From contig NZ_PZJQ01000004.1 in NCBI RefSeq assembly GCF_003206065.1, positions 1,076,653 to 1,140,652 on the forward strand: 64,000 nucleotides of DNA, written 5' to 3'. Made by a program: the position numbers and the translations under genes. Shown piece by piece: positions 52,510 through 60,548 of the stretch. The DNA is from Salinicola halimionae. Lineage in GTDB: Bacteria > Pseudomonadota > Gammaproteobacteria > Pseudomonadales > Halomonadaceae. Positions within the stretch are counted from its first letter, which is position 1; each line of letters begins with the position of its first letter. Under the pieces are notes generated by a model. It was not told where the DNA came from, searched no databases, and saw only the letters and a program-made list of their open reading frames with translations.

Positions 52510-55038
52510 ATGCTGGCGATCGAAGCACTTCGCACTTCCTGGCTGGAAACCTATGCTCCCGGCGGCGCTCACGATGCGTTGATCGCGGACGACGGATCGG
52601 TGCGCCAGCGCTGGCTACCGCTGTTGCATCAGTTGGGTCAGTTGGGACGGGACACGTTGGTCCAGCGAGCTGATGAAGTGCAGCATCTGCTGCATGAAAA
52701 TGGGGTGACGTACAATCTCCCCAACGACGAAGCTGGCAGCCGACGCCAGTGGTGGCTGGATCCGTTACCGTTGGTGATTTCGCCTCAGGAATGGCAACAC
52801 CTCGAACAGGGTTTGCGGCAGCGCAGCCGGTTGCTGGCCGCCGTGCTCAAGGATATCTATGGGCCGCGACGGATGCTGGCGGAGGGTGTGCTGCCGGCCG
52901 ATGCGCTCTATGCCAACCCGGCTTTTCTGCGGCCTTGCGATCAACTGCTGAGCGAGGAGGATCCAGGGCTGCTACTGCACGGCGTGGACTTGACCCGTAA
53001 CGCGCAAGGGCACTGGCGAGTGCTGGCGGACCGTGTTCAATCCCCCTCGGGCATGGGATTCGCGTTGGAAAACCGCATCGCCATGTCTCGTGCCTTGCCG
53101 GATCTCTATCGCCGGGCGCCACTACGACGGCTGGCGGGTTTTCTGGGGGCTCAACACCACTCCCTGTCATCGTTGTCACGCCTCAACTTCGATCATCCTA
53201 CCATTGCCCTGTTGGCGCCGGGCCCTGGCCACGATAGCCATTTCGAGCATGCCTATCTGGCCAACTATCTCAATCTGGCCCTTGTCGAGGGTAGTGATCT
53301 GGTGGTCCGTGATTCCAGGGTCTGGATGCGCACTCTGGGTGGCCTTCAGCCAGTGGACGTGTTGCTGCGTCATATCGGCGATGCCTGGAGTGACCCGCTG
53401 GAACTGCGCGGCGATTCTCTGATCGGCGTGCCCGGCTTGCTCGAAGCGATTCGAGCCGGTGGCGTTGGCGTGGCCAACCCTCCTGGGGTGGGCGCACTGG
53501 AACATCCGCTGATCGCGGCGCATCTGCCGATCCTTTGCGAGCGCTTGCTCGGCGAGATGTTGCAGATCGAGGGCATCGAACGTCACTGGTGTGGCTTGCC
53601 GGAAGGGTTGGCCTGGGCGATGGCCGGCTTCGATACCCTCAGCTTCCAGTGTCTGGACGAGGGCGCGAGCCTGGTTTCTCCCAGCGATTTGAGCAAGGAC
53701 GCAGCGGGCCATCTGCGTCGGTCGATCATCGACCATCCTGATCGTTACGTCGCGCAGCAACCGGTGGTGGCGGCGACTGTGCCATTCTTCAGTCGTGACT
53801 GTGCCGAGCTGACACCGTCGTCATTCAATCTTCGCTGTTTCAGTCAGGCGACTTTCGATGCCGATTATCGTTTCAGTGGCTACGATGTCATGCCCGGCGG
53901 GGTGGCCTGGCAGGGTGCCCCGGGGACCGCGATGCGATCCAGTCAGTGCGTCAAGGATGTCTGGGTCACCGCGGATGAGCCGCAGCCCCATGTCAGCCGT
54001 CTGCGGCGTTCACGTCAGCCGCTGGTGGTAACGCGGGATGGCGCCGATCTGCCGAGCCGTGTTGCCGATAGCCTGTTCTGGGTGGGACGCTACGGTGAAC
54101 GTCTCGAGGGACGGTCCCGACTGCTGCGGGAAGCGCTTTATCGCTTGCTGGAGCAGGATCAGGAAGGGCTGGTAGATGAAACCCTGATCGACCTCCTGCA
54201 TCTGCTCGAGCCCGATACGGCATTGCCTGGCGAGCTGCCGGTGGAGCTCTTCGTTGCGCACCGGGAGCGTCTGCTGGCGCTATTTCAGGAGAGCCGGGAC
54301 GGTAGTCTGCCGATGCTGATTTCCCGCATGGTCAATAACTGCCGCGCCGTGCGCGACCATCTCGGCGACGACGCCTGGCGCGTCTTCAATCAGCTACGTC
54401 AGGAGTCCACCCGACTGCCCTCTGCCGGGATCGATCAGGGTCGTCGATCGGTCGAGACACTGATCACTCAGCTGGCGGCTTTCTTCGGCCTTTGCAACGA
54501 GACCATGCCGCATCATTTCGGTTGGCGCTTCATGGATATCGGTCGCTTCCTCGAGCGAGCGCTGGCCACCTTGAGACTGTTGCGGCTGGCGTTGATCGAT
54601 TCCATCCACGCAGGCGAGTCGCTATGGGATGTGGTCCTGGCGACGACCGATAACGCGACGGCCTATCGGCGGCGTTACCGTAGTGAGCTGCATCCTGCAG
54701 CCATTCTCGACCTGCTACTGTTCGACGAGGCCAACCCGCGCTCCGTCGGTTACATGTTCAAGCGCCTGGAGCGTCAGATCGAACGTCTGCCCCAGCCGAG
54801 CAATACGCCCTATCGCAGCGATGAGGCACGACTGTTGATCAAGGCCCGTTCAGCCCTCCATCTCGCCGACCTGGAGCTGTTGGCGAGGCTCGATGATGAC
54901 GAAGAGGCCAAACGTGCGCTGGCGGAATTGCTCGATGCGCTGACGGCACCGCTCGATGCGCTGTCGCTGGCCATCGAACACAGCCATTTCAGTCACGTCG
55001 AAGCGCCGCGCCAGCTGGTGCCGATGCAAGCGCAATAG
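52510..55038 (+). CDS. Fused circularly permuted ATP-grasp and alpha-E protein
   Basis: 842 residues: ATP-grasp-like part about 60-500 and alpha-E part from about 515 (RVADSLFWVGRYGERLEGRS). It is a paralogue fusion of the two minus-strand proteins. Landmarks shared with the stand-alone copy: PSGMGFALENR, HDSHFEHAYLANYLNLALVEGSD, GVPGLLEAIRAGGVGVANPPG and YVAQQP. However, the metal-binding LEDN of the stand-alone copy is LADR here, and DELVVKPANESGGYG aligns with DTLSFQCLDEGAS, losing the Lys (Gln380) and the glycine loop. The ATP-grasp half may therefore be non-catalytic. No clear Shine-Dalgarno before ATG 52510. Confidence 0.9.
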   Translation: MLAIEALRTSWLETYAPGGAHDALIADDGSVRQRWLPLLHQLGQLGRDTLVQRADEVQHLLHENGVTYNLPNDEAGSRRQWWLDPLPLVISPQEWQHLEQGLRQRSRLLAAVLKDIYGPRRMLAEGVLPADALYANPAFLRPCDQLLSEEDPGLLLHGVDLTRNAQGHWRVLADRVQSPSGMGFALENRIAMSRALPDLYRRAPLRRLAGFLGAQHHSLSSLSRLNFDHPTIALLAPGPGHDSHFEHAYLANYLNLALVEGSDLVVRDSRVWMRTLGGLQPVDVLLRHIGDAWSDPLELRGDSLIGVPGLLEAIRAGGVGVANPPGVGALEHPLIAAHLPILCERLLGEMLQIEGIERHWCGLPEGLAWAMAGFDTLSFQCLDEGASLVSPSDLSKDAAGHLRRSIIDHPDRYVAQQPVVAATVPFFSRDCAELTPSSFNLRCFSQATFDADYRFSGYDVMPGGVAWQGAPGTAMRSSQCVKDVWVTADEPQPHVSRLRRSRQPLVVTRDGADLPSRVADSLFWVGRYGERLEGRSRLLREALYRLLEQDQEGLVDETLIDLLHLLEPDTALPGELPVELFVAHRERLLALFQESRDGSLPMLISRMVNNCRAVRDHLGDDAWRVFNQLRQESTRLPSAGIDQGRRSVETLITQLAAFFGLCNETMPHHFGWRFMDIGRFLERALATLRLLRLALIDSIHAGESLWDVVLATTDNATAYRRRYRSELHPAAILDLLLFDEANPRSVGYMFKRLERQIERLPQPSNTPYRSDEARLLIKARSALHLADLELLARLDDDEEAKRALAELLDALTAPLDALSLAIEHSHFSHVEAPRQLVPMQAQ

Positions 55039-55081
55039 ATTGCCATGACCGTCAGTCGTCATCTCGTTACAGGATTCTTGC

Positions 55082-55984
55082 ATGCGCTACTGTGTTCGCC
55101 ACACGACTCGCTACGACTATGCCTCTCCGGTCTCTCTGTGCCATAACGAGGCGCGGGTCACGCCGCGGGAGCTCCCATGGCAGAAGGTCGAATCCACTGA
55201 ACTCCTGATCGAGCCGCGCCCTGCGATCGCCAGCGAGCGAGTCGACTTCTTCGGCAATCGGGTGACGCGTTTCAGCATTCAGGAGGTCCATACGAGGCTT
55301 TCGGTCACCGCGTTGACTCGTCTCCACATCCAGGGACGACCGCGACCGCCGAGGGACGTCGACGATGACTGGCAATCGGCCACAAGCCATGCCGCTCGAG
55401 CGCCCGAACTTCGTCAGTTTCAACTGGATTCACCGTTCATCGTGCGGGAACCTGCGCTGCGTGCCTTTGCGTCACCCAGTTTTCCGGTCGGCCGATCGTT
55501 ACTCGAGGCGCTAGAGAATTTTAACCGCAGGATCTTCGAGACGTTTACCTATGATCCCGACTTTTCGACCCTGGCGACGCCAATCCTGAAAGTGCTTCAG
55601 GCTCGACGCGGCGTCTGTCAGGACTTCGCGCATTTGATGATCGGTGGTCTGCGCTCGCTAGGCCTTTCGGCGCGTTACGTCAGCGGTTACCTGGAAACGC
55701 TACCGCCGCCCGGGCAACCTCGTTTGATTGGCGCCGATGCGTCACATGCGTGGATCGCGGTACATGTCCCGAACTGGGGTTGGCTGGAATACGATCCGAC
55801 CAACGGCAGCCTACCGGGTGATCGCCACATTATTTTGGGGTGGGGGCGTGACTACGGTGATGTGCCGCCGCTTACGGGAATCATGAATGGTGGTGGTGCG
55901 CACAAGCTCGATGTTGAGGTGGATGTCGAGCCGCAGGGAGATGATGACGAGAATGCGCGACAGGGCGCGCTGAACGGCATCTGA
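55082..55984 (+). CDS. Transglutaminase-like cysteine peptidase
   Basis: 300-residue transglutaminase-fold protein. N-domain MRYCVRHTTRYDYASPVSLCHNEARVTPRE, catalytic Cys179 in RRGVCQDFAHLMIGGLRSLG, His222 in DASHAWIAVHVPNWGW and Asp238 in YDPTNG, the Cys-His-Asp triad of the family. The end HIILGWGRDYGDVPPLTGI is the standard C-terminal signature of these proteins; an acidic tail (DVEVDVEPQGDDDEN) follows. Begins 43 bases after the fusion gene. Predicted to be a peptidase acting with the ATP-grasp/alpha-E proteins. Confidence 0.92.
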   Translation: MRYCVRHTTRYDYASPVSLCHNEARVTPRELPWQKVESTELLIEPRPAIASERVDFFGNRVTRFSIQEVHTRLSVTALTRLHIQGRPRPPRDVDDDWQSATSHAARAPELRQFQLDSPFIVREPALRAFASPSFPVGRSLLEALENFNRRIFETFTYDPDFSTLATPILKVLQARRGVCQDFAHLMIGGLRSLGLSARYVSGYLETLPPPGQPRLIGADASHAWIAVHVPNWGWLEYDPTNGSLPGDRHIILGWGRDYGDVPPLTGIMNGGGAHKLDVEVDVEPQGDDDENARQGALNGI

Positions 55985-56036
55985 TGCGCGTCCTCTTGCG
56001 CTGGCGAGATCATTCGGGGCCCGCGGTCACCCTGGG

Positions 56037-57239
56037 TCAGTGACGACGCGGTTTTGATAGAATGAATAGCGCCAGCAAGCCAGCTACTAGCCCCCAGAAT
56101 GCTGCGCCGATGCCGAACAGCGTCACGCCGGAGCCTGTCACCAGGAACGTGATCAGGGCAGGCTCGCGCTGATGACTTTCGAGCAGGGCCCGGTGAAGAC
56201 TGCCGCCAATGGTGGAAAGCAGCGCCAGACCGGCGATTGCCAGCACCAGACCTGGTGGCAACGCATCGAATAAGGTCCCGATCGATCCACCGAAAAGCCC
56301 GGCCAGAAGATAGAATCCGCCAGCGCAGACAGCCGCCGGGTAGCGGCAGTTCAGGTCGGGATCGACCTCCGGCCCCATGCAGATCGCCGCGGTGATGGCG
56401 GCCAGACAGACACTGAAAGCGCCGAACGGGGCCAGAATGAGTGTCGCCAATCCGGTCCAGATCATCAGCGGCGAAATCGGCGTCTCATAGCCGGCAGCAC
56501 GCAGTGTGGCAACGCCAGGGGCGTTCTGCGAAGCCATTGTCACCACGAACAGCGGAATACCTACGCCGATCAGGCTCGATAGCGAGAAAGTGGGCCAGAC
56601 CGGTTGAGGCATGATCATGATCAGGTCTGCCTGGCGTGTGTCGATCTCTCCCAGTCCACCGGCCACGCCGAGTCCGACCAGCAGCACCAGTACGATGGCG
56701 TAACGGGGTTGCCAGCGTTTGGCAGCGAGATAGGTCAAAAACATTGCCAGTACCAGAACGAAATCGCCTTCCAGCGAGGCAAAGGCGTTCAGACCGAAAC
56801 GCAGCAGCACCCCAGCGAGCATGGCGGCGGCTATCGATGACGGGATGATCTGCATTAGCCTGGCGAACCAGCCAGTGATGCCGCAGATCAGGATCAGGAC
56901 CGCGCTGAATAAAAAGATCCCGATCGCCTCGCTCAGCGGGATGCCTGGCAGACTGACTGCCAGTAGCGCCGCGCCCGGCGTCGACCAAGCCGTCAGAATG
57001 GGTTGGCGATAGCGTAGCGAGAGACCGATCGAGGTAATACCCATGGCCAGGCCAAGTGCGCTTAGCCAGCCGCCGATCTGAGCGGGGGTTGCACCAGCGG
57101 CCGCTGCCGCCTGGAAAATGATCACCGCAGAGCTGGTGTACCCGACCAGGACCGCCACGAAACCGGCCGTGACGTGTGACAGGGTGATCCTGGGTAAGGC
57201 GAATCCTCGCCCCGTCGGTAAGCGATCCATAGGAGGCAT
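56037..57239 (-). CDS. benE: Benzoate/H+ symporter BenE family protein
   Basis: 400-residue inner-membrane transporter of the BenE family with about 12 membrane segments. Marks: GFVAVLVGYTSSAVIIFQAA, QIGGWLSALGLAMGITSIGLSLRYRQPILTAWSTPGAALL and VTMASQNAPGVATLRAAGYETP, all strong BenE features. No benzoate-degradation genes flank it, so the true substrate may be another aromatic or organic acid. Divergent from an XRE-cupin regulator, with two palindromic operators between. No obvious Shine-Dalgarno at ATG 57239 or 57230. Confidence 0.88.
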   Translation of the reverse strand: MPPMDRLPTGRGFALPRITLSHVTAGFVAVLVGYTSSAVIIFQAAAAAGATPAQIGGWLSALGLAMGITSIGLSLRYRQPILTAWSTPGAALLAVSLPGIPLSEAIGIFLFSAVLILICGITGWFARLMQIIPSSIAAAMLAGVLLRFGLNAFASLEGDFVLVLAMFLTYLAAKRWQPRYAIVLVLLVGLGVAGGLGEIDTRQADLIMIMPQPVWPTFSLSSLIGVGIPLFVVTMASQNAPGVATLRAAGYETPISPLMIWTGLATLILAPFGAFSVCLAAITAAICMGPEVDPDLNCRYPAAVCAGGFYLLAGLFGGSIGTLFDALPPGLVLAIAGLALLSTIGGSLHRALLESHQREPALITFLVTGSGVTLFGIGAAFWGLVAGLLALFILSKPRRH

Positions 57240-57258
57240 CTCGATGACGATTATGGAT

Positions 57259-57274
57259 GTGCGTTATAACGCAC
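57259..57274. promoter_or_regulatory. Operator 1 of the benE / XRE-cupin intergenic region
   Basis: Perfect 16-bp palindrome GTGCGTTATAACGCAC. Preceded by AT and followed by AC, like the second copy. Its centre is 35 bases from that of the second site. Placed 20 bases before the benE start, ideal for repression of benE. Confidence 0.75.
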
Positions 57275-57293
57275 ACGATGAGATGATGGCAAT

Positions 57294-57309
57294 GTGCGTG
57301 ATAGCGCAC
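57294..57309. promoter_or_regulatory. Operator 2 of the benE / XRE-cupin intergenic region
   Basis: GTGCGTGATAGCGCAC, a near-palindrome with the same outer arms GTGCG/CGCAC and 14 of 16 bases equal to operator 1. Placed 75 bases before the regulator start, consistent with autoregulation. Confidence 0.7.
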
Positions 57310-57383
57310 GACACGATTATTCATGCCAGCTGACCCCACACCCTGAAGTCGAGATGTCGGCAGTGCGACACACGGGAGACAAC

Positions 57384-57938
57384 ATGATGGACGCGGATAT
57401 CTCGGCCATCGGCCGTCACTTGAAAAAGCATCGCGCCGAGCGAGGATGGAGCCTCGATCGAGTCGCTCGGGAATGCGGTGTGAGTAAGGCGATGTTGGGG
57501 CAGATCGAACGTGGTGAATCTACGCCGACCGTTTCGACGCTATGGAAAATAGCCGGTGGGTTGCGACTACCCCTTTCACGATTTCTGGTGGCGGAAGGTT
57601 CTGCGCTACAGCGTCCGAGATCGGGTCTACGGCATCATGATGCCTCGGGCATGATCGTGACGCCGTTGTTCGCGTTCGATCCTGCGCTGGGGTTCGAGAT
57701 GTTCGTGATCGAGCTGCCCCGGGGCACGCTAAGCGAATCGGCGTCCCATGCGATCGGCGTCATCGAGCATTTGATCGTGCTGGAAGGGGAGATGGAGCTG
57801 CGACTCGACGGCGAATGGCAATTCCTGTCTGCCGGAGAGGCCGTGCGTTTCCCGGCGGATCAACCCCATGCCTATCGCAACCAGTCCCGAGCCTCGGCCA
57901 GAATCCATGATCTGATTCACTATCCGTTTAGCTCCTGA
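57384..57938 (+). CDS. XRE-family transcriptional regulator with cupin domain
   Basis: 184 residues from ATG 57384, chosen for GGGAGA just upstream. Helix-turn-helix at about 7-62 (GRHLKKHRAERGWSLDRVARECGVSK, seen as GRHLKKHRAERGWSLDRVA and ECGVSKAMLGQIERGESTP), then a cupin domain at about 105-180 (VIEHLIVLEGEMELRLDGEWQFLSAGEAVRFPADQPHAYRN, seen in parts as IEHLIVLEGEMELRLDGEW and GEAVRFPADQPHAYRN). Such regulators repress transport or catabolic genes until the cupin binds a small ligand. Likely controls benE and itself through the two palindromes. Convergent, seven bases from the amidase stop. Confidence 0.9.
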   Translation: MMDADISAIGRHLKKHRAERGWSLDRVARECGVSKAMLGQIERGESTPTVSTLWKIAGGLRLPLSRFLVAEGSALQRPRSGLRHHDASGMIVTPLFAFDPALGFEMFVIELPRGTLSESASHAIGVIEHLIVLEGEMELRLDGEWQFLSAGEAVRFPADQPHAYRNQSRASARIHDLIHYPFSS

Positions 57939-57945
57939 AACCTCG

Positions 57946-58923
57946 CTAACTGTCTCGCCTACCTTCGCAGCCCGTTGGCTTTACGAGGCTGTTGTCGATT
58001 AGGGCCTGAGGCCGGTAGCGCGCCAGTAGAGCCCACAGCGTGGCAGCGGTATCGTCGTCCGGTTGACCGGCATAGTTGGCGGGGCGGAAATGCATCTGAA
58101 AGGCGCGCAGCACATCCCGAGTGCGATTATCCAGCTCGCCGGAGACATCGATGGCATAGCCATAGGCGCTCAAAGCTTGCTGGATCTGGCTGATCGTAAG
58201 GGAACAGCGAGAGAATTGCCGACGATAGGCCACGACGTCGGCGTCTTTCGGCCAGGCGCCGATTCCGGCGTCGTGGAGCCTTTTCCAGGGGAAGCGTGGT
58301 CCAGGATCGATCTTTCGCGACGGGGCGATATCCGAATGCCCCAGAATCGCCGTAGGCGGCATGTGGTAGCGGTGGATGATGTCCTTCGCCAATGCGATGA
58401 CCGCCTCGATCTGTGCCTCGGGATAGGGTTCCCATTGTCGAACCGCGGTGACGCCATGTGATGGCCCGGATGGCCCGGATGGCCGGTGCTTCGAGGTGCT
58501 CTTTGGAATGTCCTGTGGACCGCGATTGACGATTTCCACCCCGACGGAGGTATCGTTGAGCTGGGTACGATCTTCCCAGGCACTGATGCCGGCGTGCCAG
58601 GCGCGATCCTTCTCGTCGACCAACTGCCAGACGCTTGGCAGGGCGTCGGTGGTCGCAGGGTACCTGGGCACCAGATAATGCGAACTGACATCGGGTCCAA
58701 GCAGCGTCCGCATCGCCCTGGACTCCTCGGAATCGGTGTAATGAAGAATCAGGTAGCGAATCCGCTGGTTGTAGGCATGGGATAAATGAGCGTGATCGGC
58801 GATGTAGCCGTCGCGAACTTCCGTGGTGGAGGAGCCCGCGCAGCCGACTAGCATGGCCAGCAGCAGCCAGCCACCGAGATGCCGTATCACACTCGGTTGT
58901 GCTCCATGGTGATCGGATGTCAT
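57946..58923 (-). CDS. amiD: Lipoprotein N-acetylmuramoyl-L-alanine amidase (AmiD type)
   Basis: Zinc amidase that cuts the peptide from N-acetylmuramic acid; AmiD is an outer-membrane lipoprotein acting in muropeptide recycling. 325 residues. Lipobox LVGC with Cys28. Amidase_2 domain about 55-220: zinc His in YLILHYTDSEESRAM, VGVEIVN, and GHSDIAPSRKIDPGPRFPW with the second His and the Asp. C-terminal peptidoglycan-binding domain about 245-315 (ISQIQQALSAYGY ... VLRAFQMHFRP). ATG 58923 overlaps the DUF3307 stop by four bases, so translation is coupled to satD-DUF3307. Confidence 0.9.
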   Translation of the reverse strand: MTSDHHGAQPSVIRHLGGWLLLAMLVGCAGSSTTEVRDGYIADHAHLSHAYNQRIRYLILHYTDSEESRAMRTLLGPDVSSHYLVPRYPATTDALPSVWQLVDEKDRAWHAGISAWEDRTQLNDTSVGVEIVNRGPQDIPKSTSKHRPSGPSGPSHGVTAVRQWEPYPEAQIEAVIALAKDIIHRYHMPPTAILGHSDIAPSRKIDPGPRFPWKRLHDAGIGAWPKDADVVAYRRQFSRCSLTISQIQQALSAYGYAIDVSGELDNRTRDVLRAFQMHFRPANYAGQPDDDTAATLWALLARYRPQALIDNSLVKPTGCEGRRDS

Positions 58924-59666
58924 AGCACGCTCAGCAGGTAACGGGCCAGCAGACCCAGCGTCAGTGTCAGCGAGAAACTCAACATCGTGCCGAGCAACAC
59001 GTATTCGGTCAGTTTGCGATCACGATCCTCGTAAAGGTCGCCGAAACGCAGTACCGATTTGGCCGTCAACAGGAAACCGATCGCGGCCATCTGATGACTC
59101 AGTACAAATGTCAGGATAAGGAAGCGCTCGAGCATGCCAATTCTGGCTCCTGCATCGGCTAGCGTGCCGCGGGTATCGACGCCCTCGCTCCAGCGTCGCA
59201 TGATCAGCGCGATCAATACCGAGGCGGGGCGCGTCACCACCAGATAGGTCAAAGCGATCAGTAAGGTCTTTGGCTGCCATAGCATGCGGATATCGATGGG
59301 AAGAACCGCCATGTCGGCATCGGTGATCCACCACCAAACGGCGGTCAGGATTATCAGATGCAATCCCTGATCCAGAAGGAAGAAGCGGACCTGGCGTGGC
59401 GGCGTATAACTCTTGAGTACGTCGACTAGCCAATGGGTTAGCCCGATGATCAGCATGGCGACAATGGCAATCGAGATTTCGATACCAAAAATGATGATAA
59501 CCGCCAGGCTCGACAGGGAATGAATAGCCACATGCCAGTAAAGTGATATCGTGCGCCAATGATGCTGCTGTTTTTGCTTCGCCCAGATATCACTCTGCAA
59601 TATGAAATCAGCGATGGTATGCGCTAGCAACAGTGCCAGCAGCAGCGATAGGCTCGTCTCGCTCAT
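58920..59666 (-). CDS. DUF3307 membrane protein
   Basis: 248-residue protein with about five to seven hydrophobic segments. It opens with LLLALLLAHTIADFILQSDIWAKQKQ, in which His and Asp (HTIADF) are the conserved DUF3307 motif, and has LIIGLTHWLVDVLKS and LLDQGLHLIILTAVWW with similar H-x2-D/D-x3-H patterns, reminiscent of a membrane metal site. Always next to satD. Function unknown. Coupled to satD and amiD by ATGA overlaps on both sides. Confidence 0.85.
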   Translation of the reverse strand: MSETSLSLLLALLLAHTIADFILQSDIWAKQKQQHHWRTISLYWHVAIHSLSSLAVIIIFGIEISIAIVAMLIIGLTHWLVDVLKSYTPPRQVRFFLLDQGLHLIILTAVWWWITDADMAVLPIDIRMLWQPKTLLIALTYLVVTRPASVLIALIMRRWSEGVDTRGTLADAGARIGMLERFLILTFVLSHQMAAIGFLLTAKSVLRFGDLYEDRDRKLTEYVLLGTMLSFSLTLTLGLLARYLLSVL

Positions 59667-60298
59667 GCCAGTGCCTCCAGGCGTTGCCGGGTAAAATCGA
59701 GAAACTCTCGTATCAGTGGCCAGCGTGCGGCACTCAGCCGGCGGTTGATCGTCGGTTGAGAGCGGCTCAGTCGTCGGGCGAGTTCGCTCTGGGAGAGGTC
59801 GGTCGTGAGACTCAAGCGAACGACTTCCGCGGCGTTATGACTCCAATGACTGATAATGTCATCAGCGAAGCGGACCAGCAGATCTAGATCGGGTTGAGCC
59901 GAGGTGACAAATAACCCCAGGCGCTGATGGCCTCGACTCAATGTGTCGTCCAGGCCCTGCCCGGAGCGCACGAAAGCCTCTCCATCGGCATTGACGAAAT
60001 CATCCACCGTAGGCATCGCACTCTCACCGATGCCGATCGCGATTCGTGCATCCCACATCTGCTGTCGAGAGGGCGAATGTTCGATGAGGCTCGCGCGCAT
60101 GATGACGGCCGCGATGAGGGCATCCTGGGCCTTGGGTATCGCCAACTGGAAAGCGTCACCACGAAATCGCATGCCCACGGCGCCCAGCGTGGTTTCGAGG
60201 CGCTCGAGGCCTGTGTCCATCGCGCGGCGCAACTGGCGTTTGTCGGTAATGTCGCGGGAGGCAACGATGTCCCCGCTGAGTACGCCGATCACTGACAT
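59663..60298 (-). CDS. satD: SatD family protein with C-terminal helix-turn-helix
   Basis: 211 residues from ATG 60298, preceded by GAGGAG. The N-terminal two thirds are the SatD domain (VIGVLSGDIVASRDI, GMRFRGDAFQLAI, ARIAIGIGE, DGEAFVRSGQGLDD), resembling the nucleotide-cyclase/GGDEF fold in its GDAFQ motif. The last 50 residues contain a helix-turn-helix (LSQSELARRLSRSQPTINRRLSAAR). Probably a regulator sensing a ligand. First gene of the satD-DUF3307-amiD operon. Confidence 0.85.
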   Translation of the reverse strand: MSVIGVLSGDIVASRDITDKRQLRRAMDTGLERLETTLGAVGMRFRGDAFQLAIPKAQDALIAAVIMRASLIEHSPSRQQMWDARIAIGIGESAMPTVDDFVNADGEAFVRSGQGLDDTLSRGHQRLGLFVTSAQPDLDLLVRFADDIISHWSHNAAEVVRLSLTTDLSQSELARRLSRSQPTINRRLSAARWPLIREFLDFTRQRLEALA

Positions 60299-60332
60299 GA
60301 GGCTCCTCATCGTGGTCATTGGATCTGATCTT

Positions 60333-60338
60333 ATTATA
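60333..60338 (-). promoter_or_regulatory. -10 hexamer of the satD promoter
   Basis: On the minus strand TATAAT, a perfect -10 consensus, 35 bases before the satD ATG. The -35 region has no good TTGACA match and is occupied by the A7GCTAT repeats, which suggests activator or repressor control. Confidence 0.5.
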
Positions 60339-60341
60339 GTC

Positions 60342-60381
60342 AAAAAAAGCTATTTTTAATGGTATGCATAAAAAAAGCTAT
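60342..60381. repeat. Direct repeat A7GCTAT upstream of satD
   Basis: AAAAAAAGCTAT occurs at 60342-60353 and again at 60370-60381, 28 bases apart, directly upstream of the satD -10 hexamer. Each copy holds the palindromic core AGCT and is nearly symmetrical over a longer span (the first runs on into TTTTTAAT). Candidate binding sites of the SatD helix-turn-helix. Confidence 0.6.
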
Positions 60382-60548
60382 AAAAAGGCGGCGTTTCCAG
60401 TGCACCGATAAGGATAATCTAAATAAAGACTGTATCTATATCCAGTATTGATGTGTAAAGATTGTTGCCTCGATGCCAAGGCCCGTCACGGCTTCGTTGG
60501 CGCCTCTTCCCGCTTCGGTGATGGATGTCTTTGTTTCGACAGTGGATA

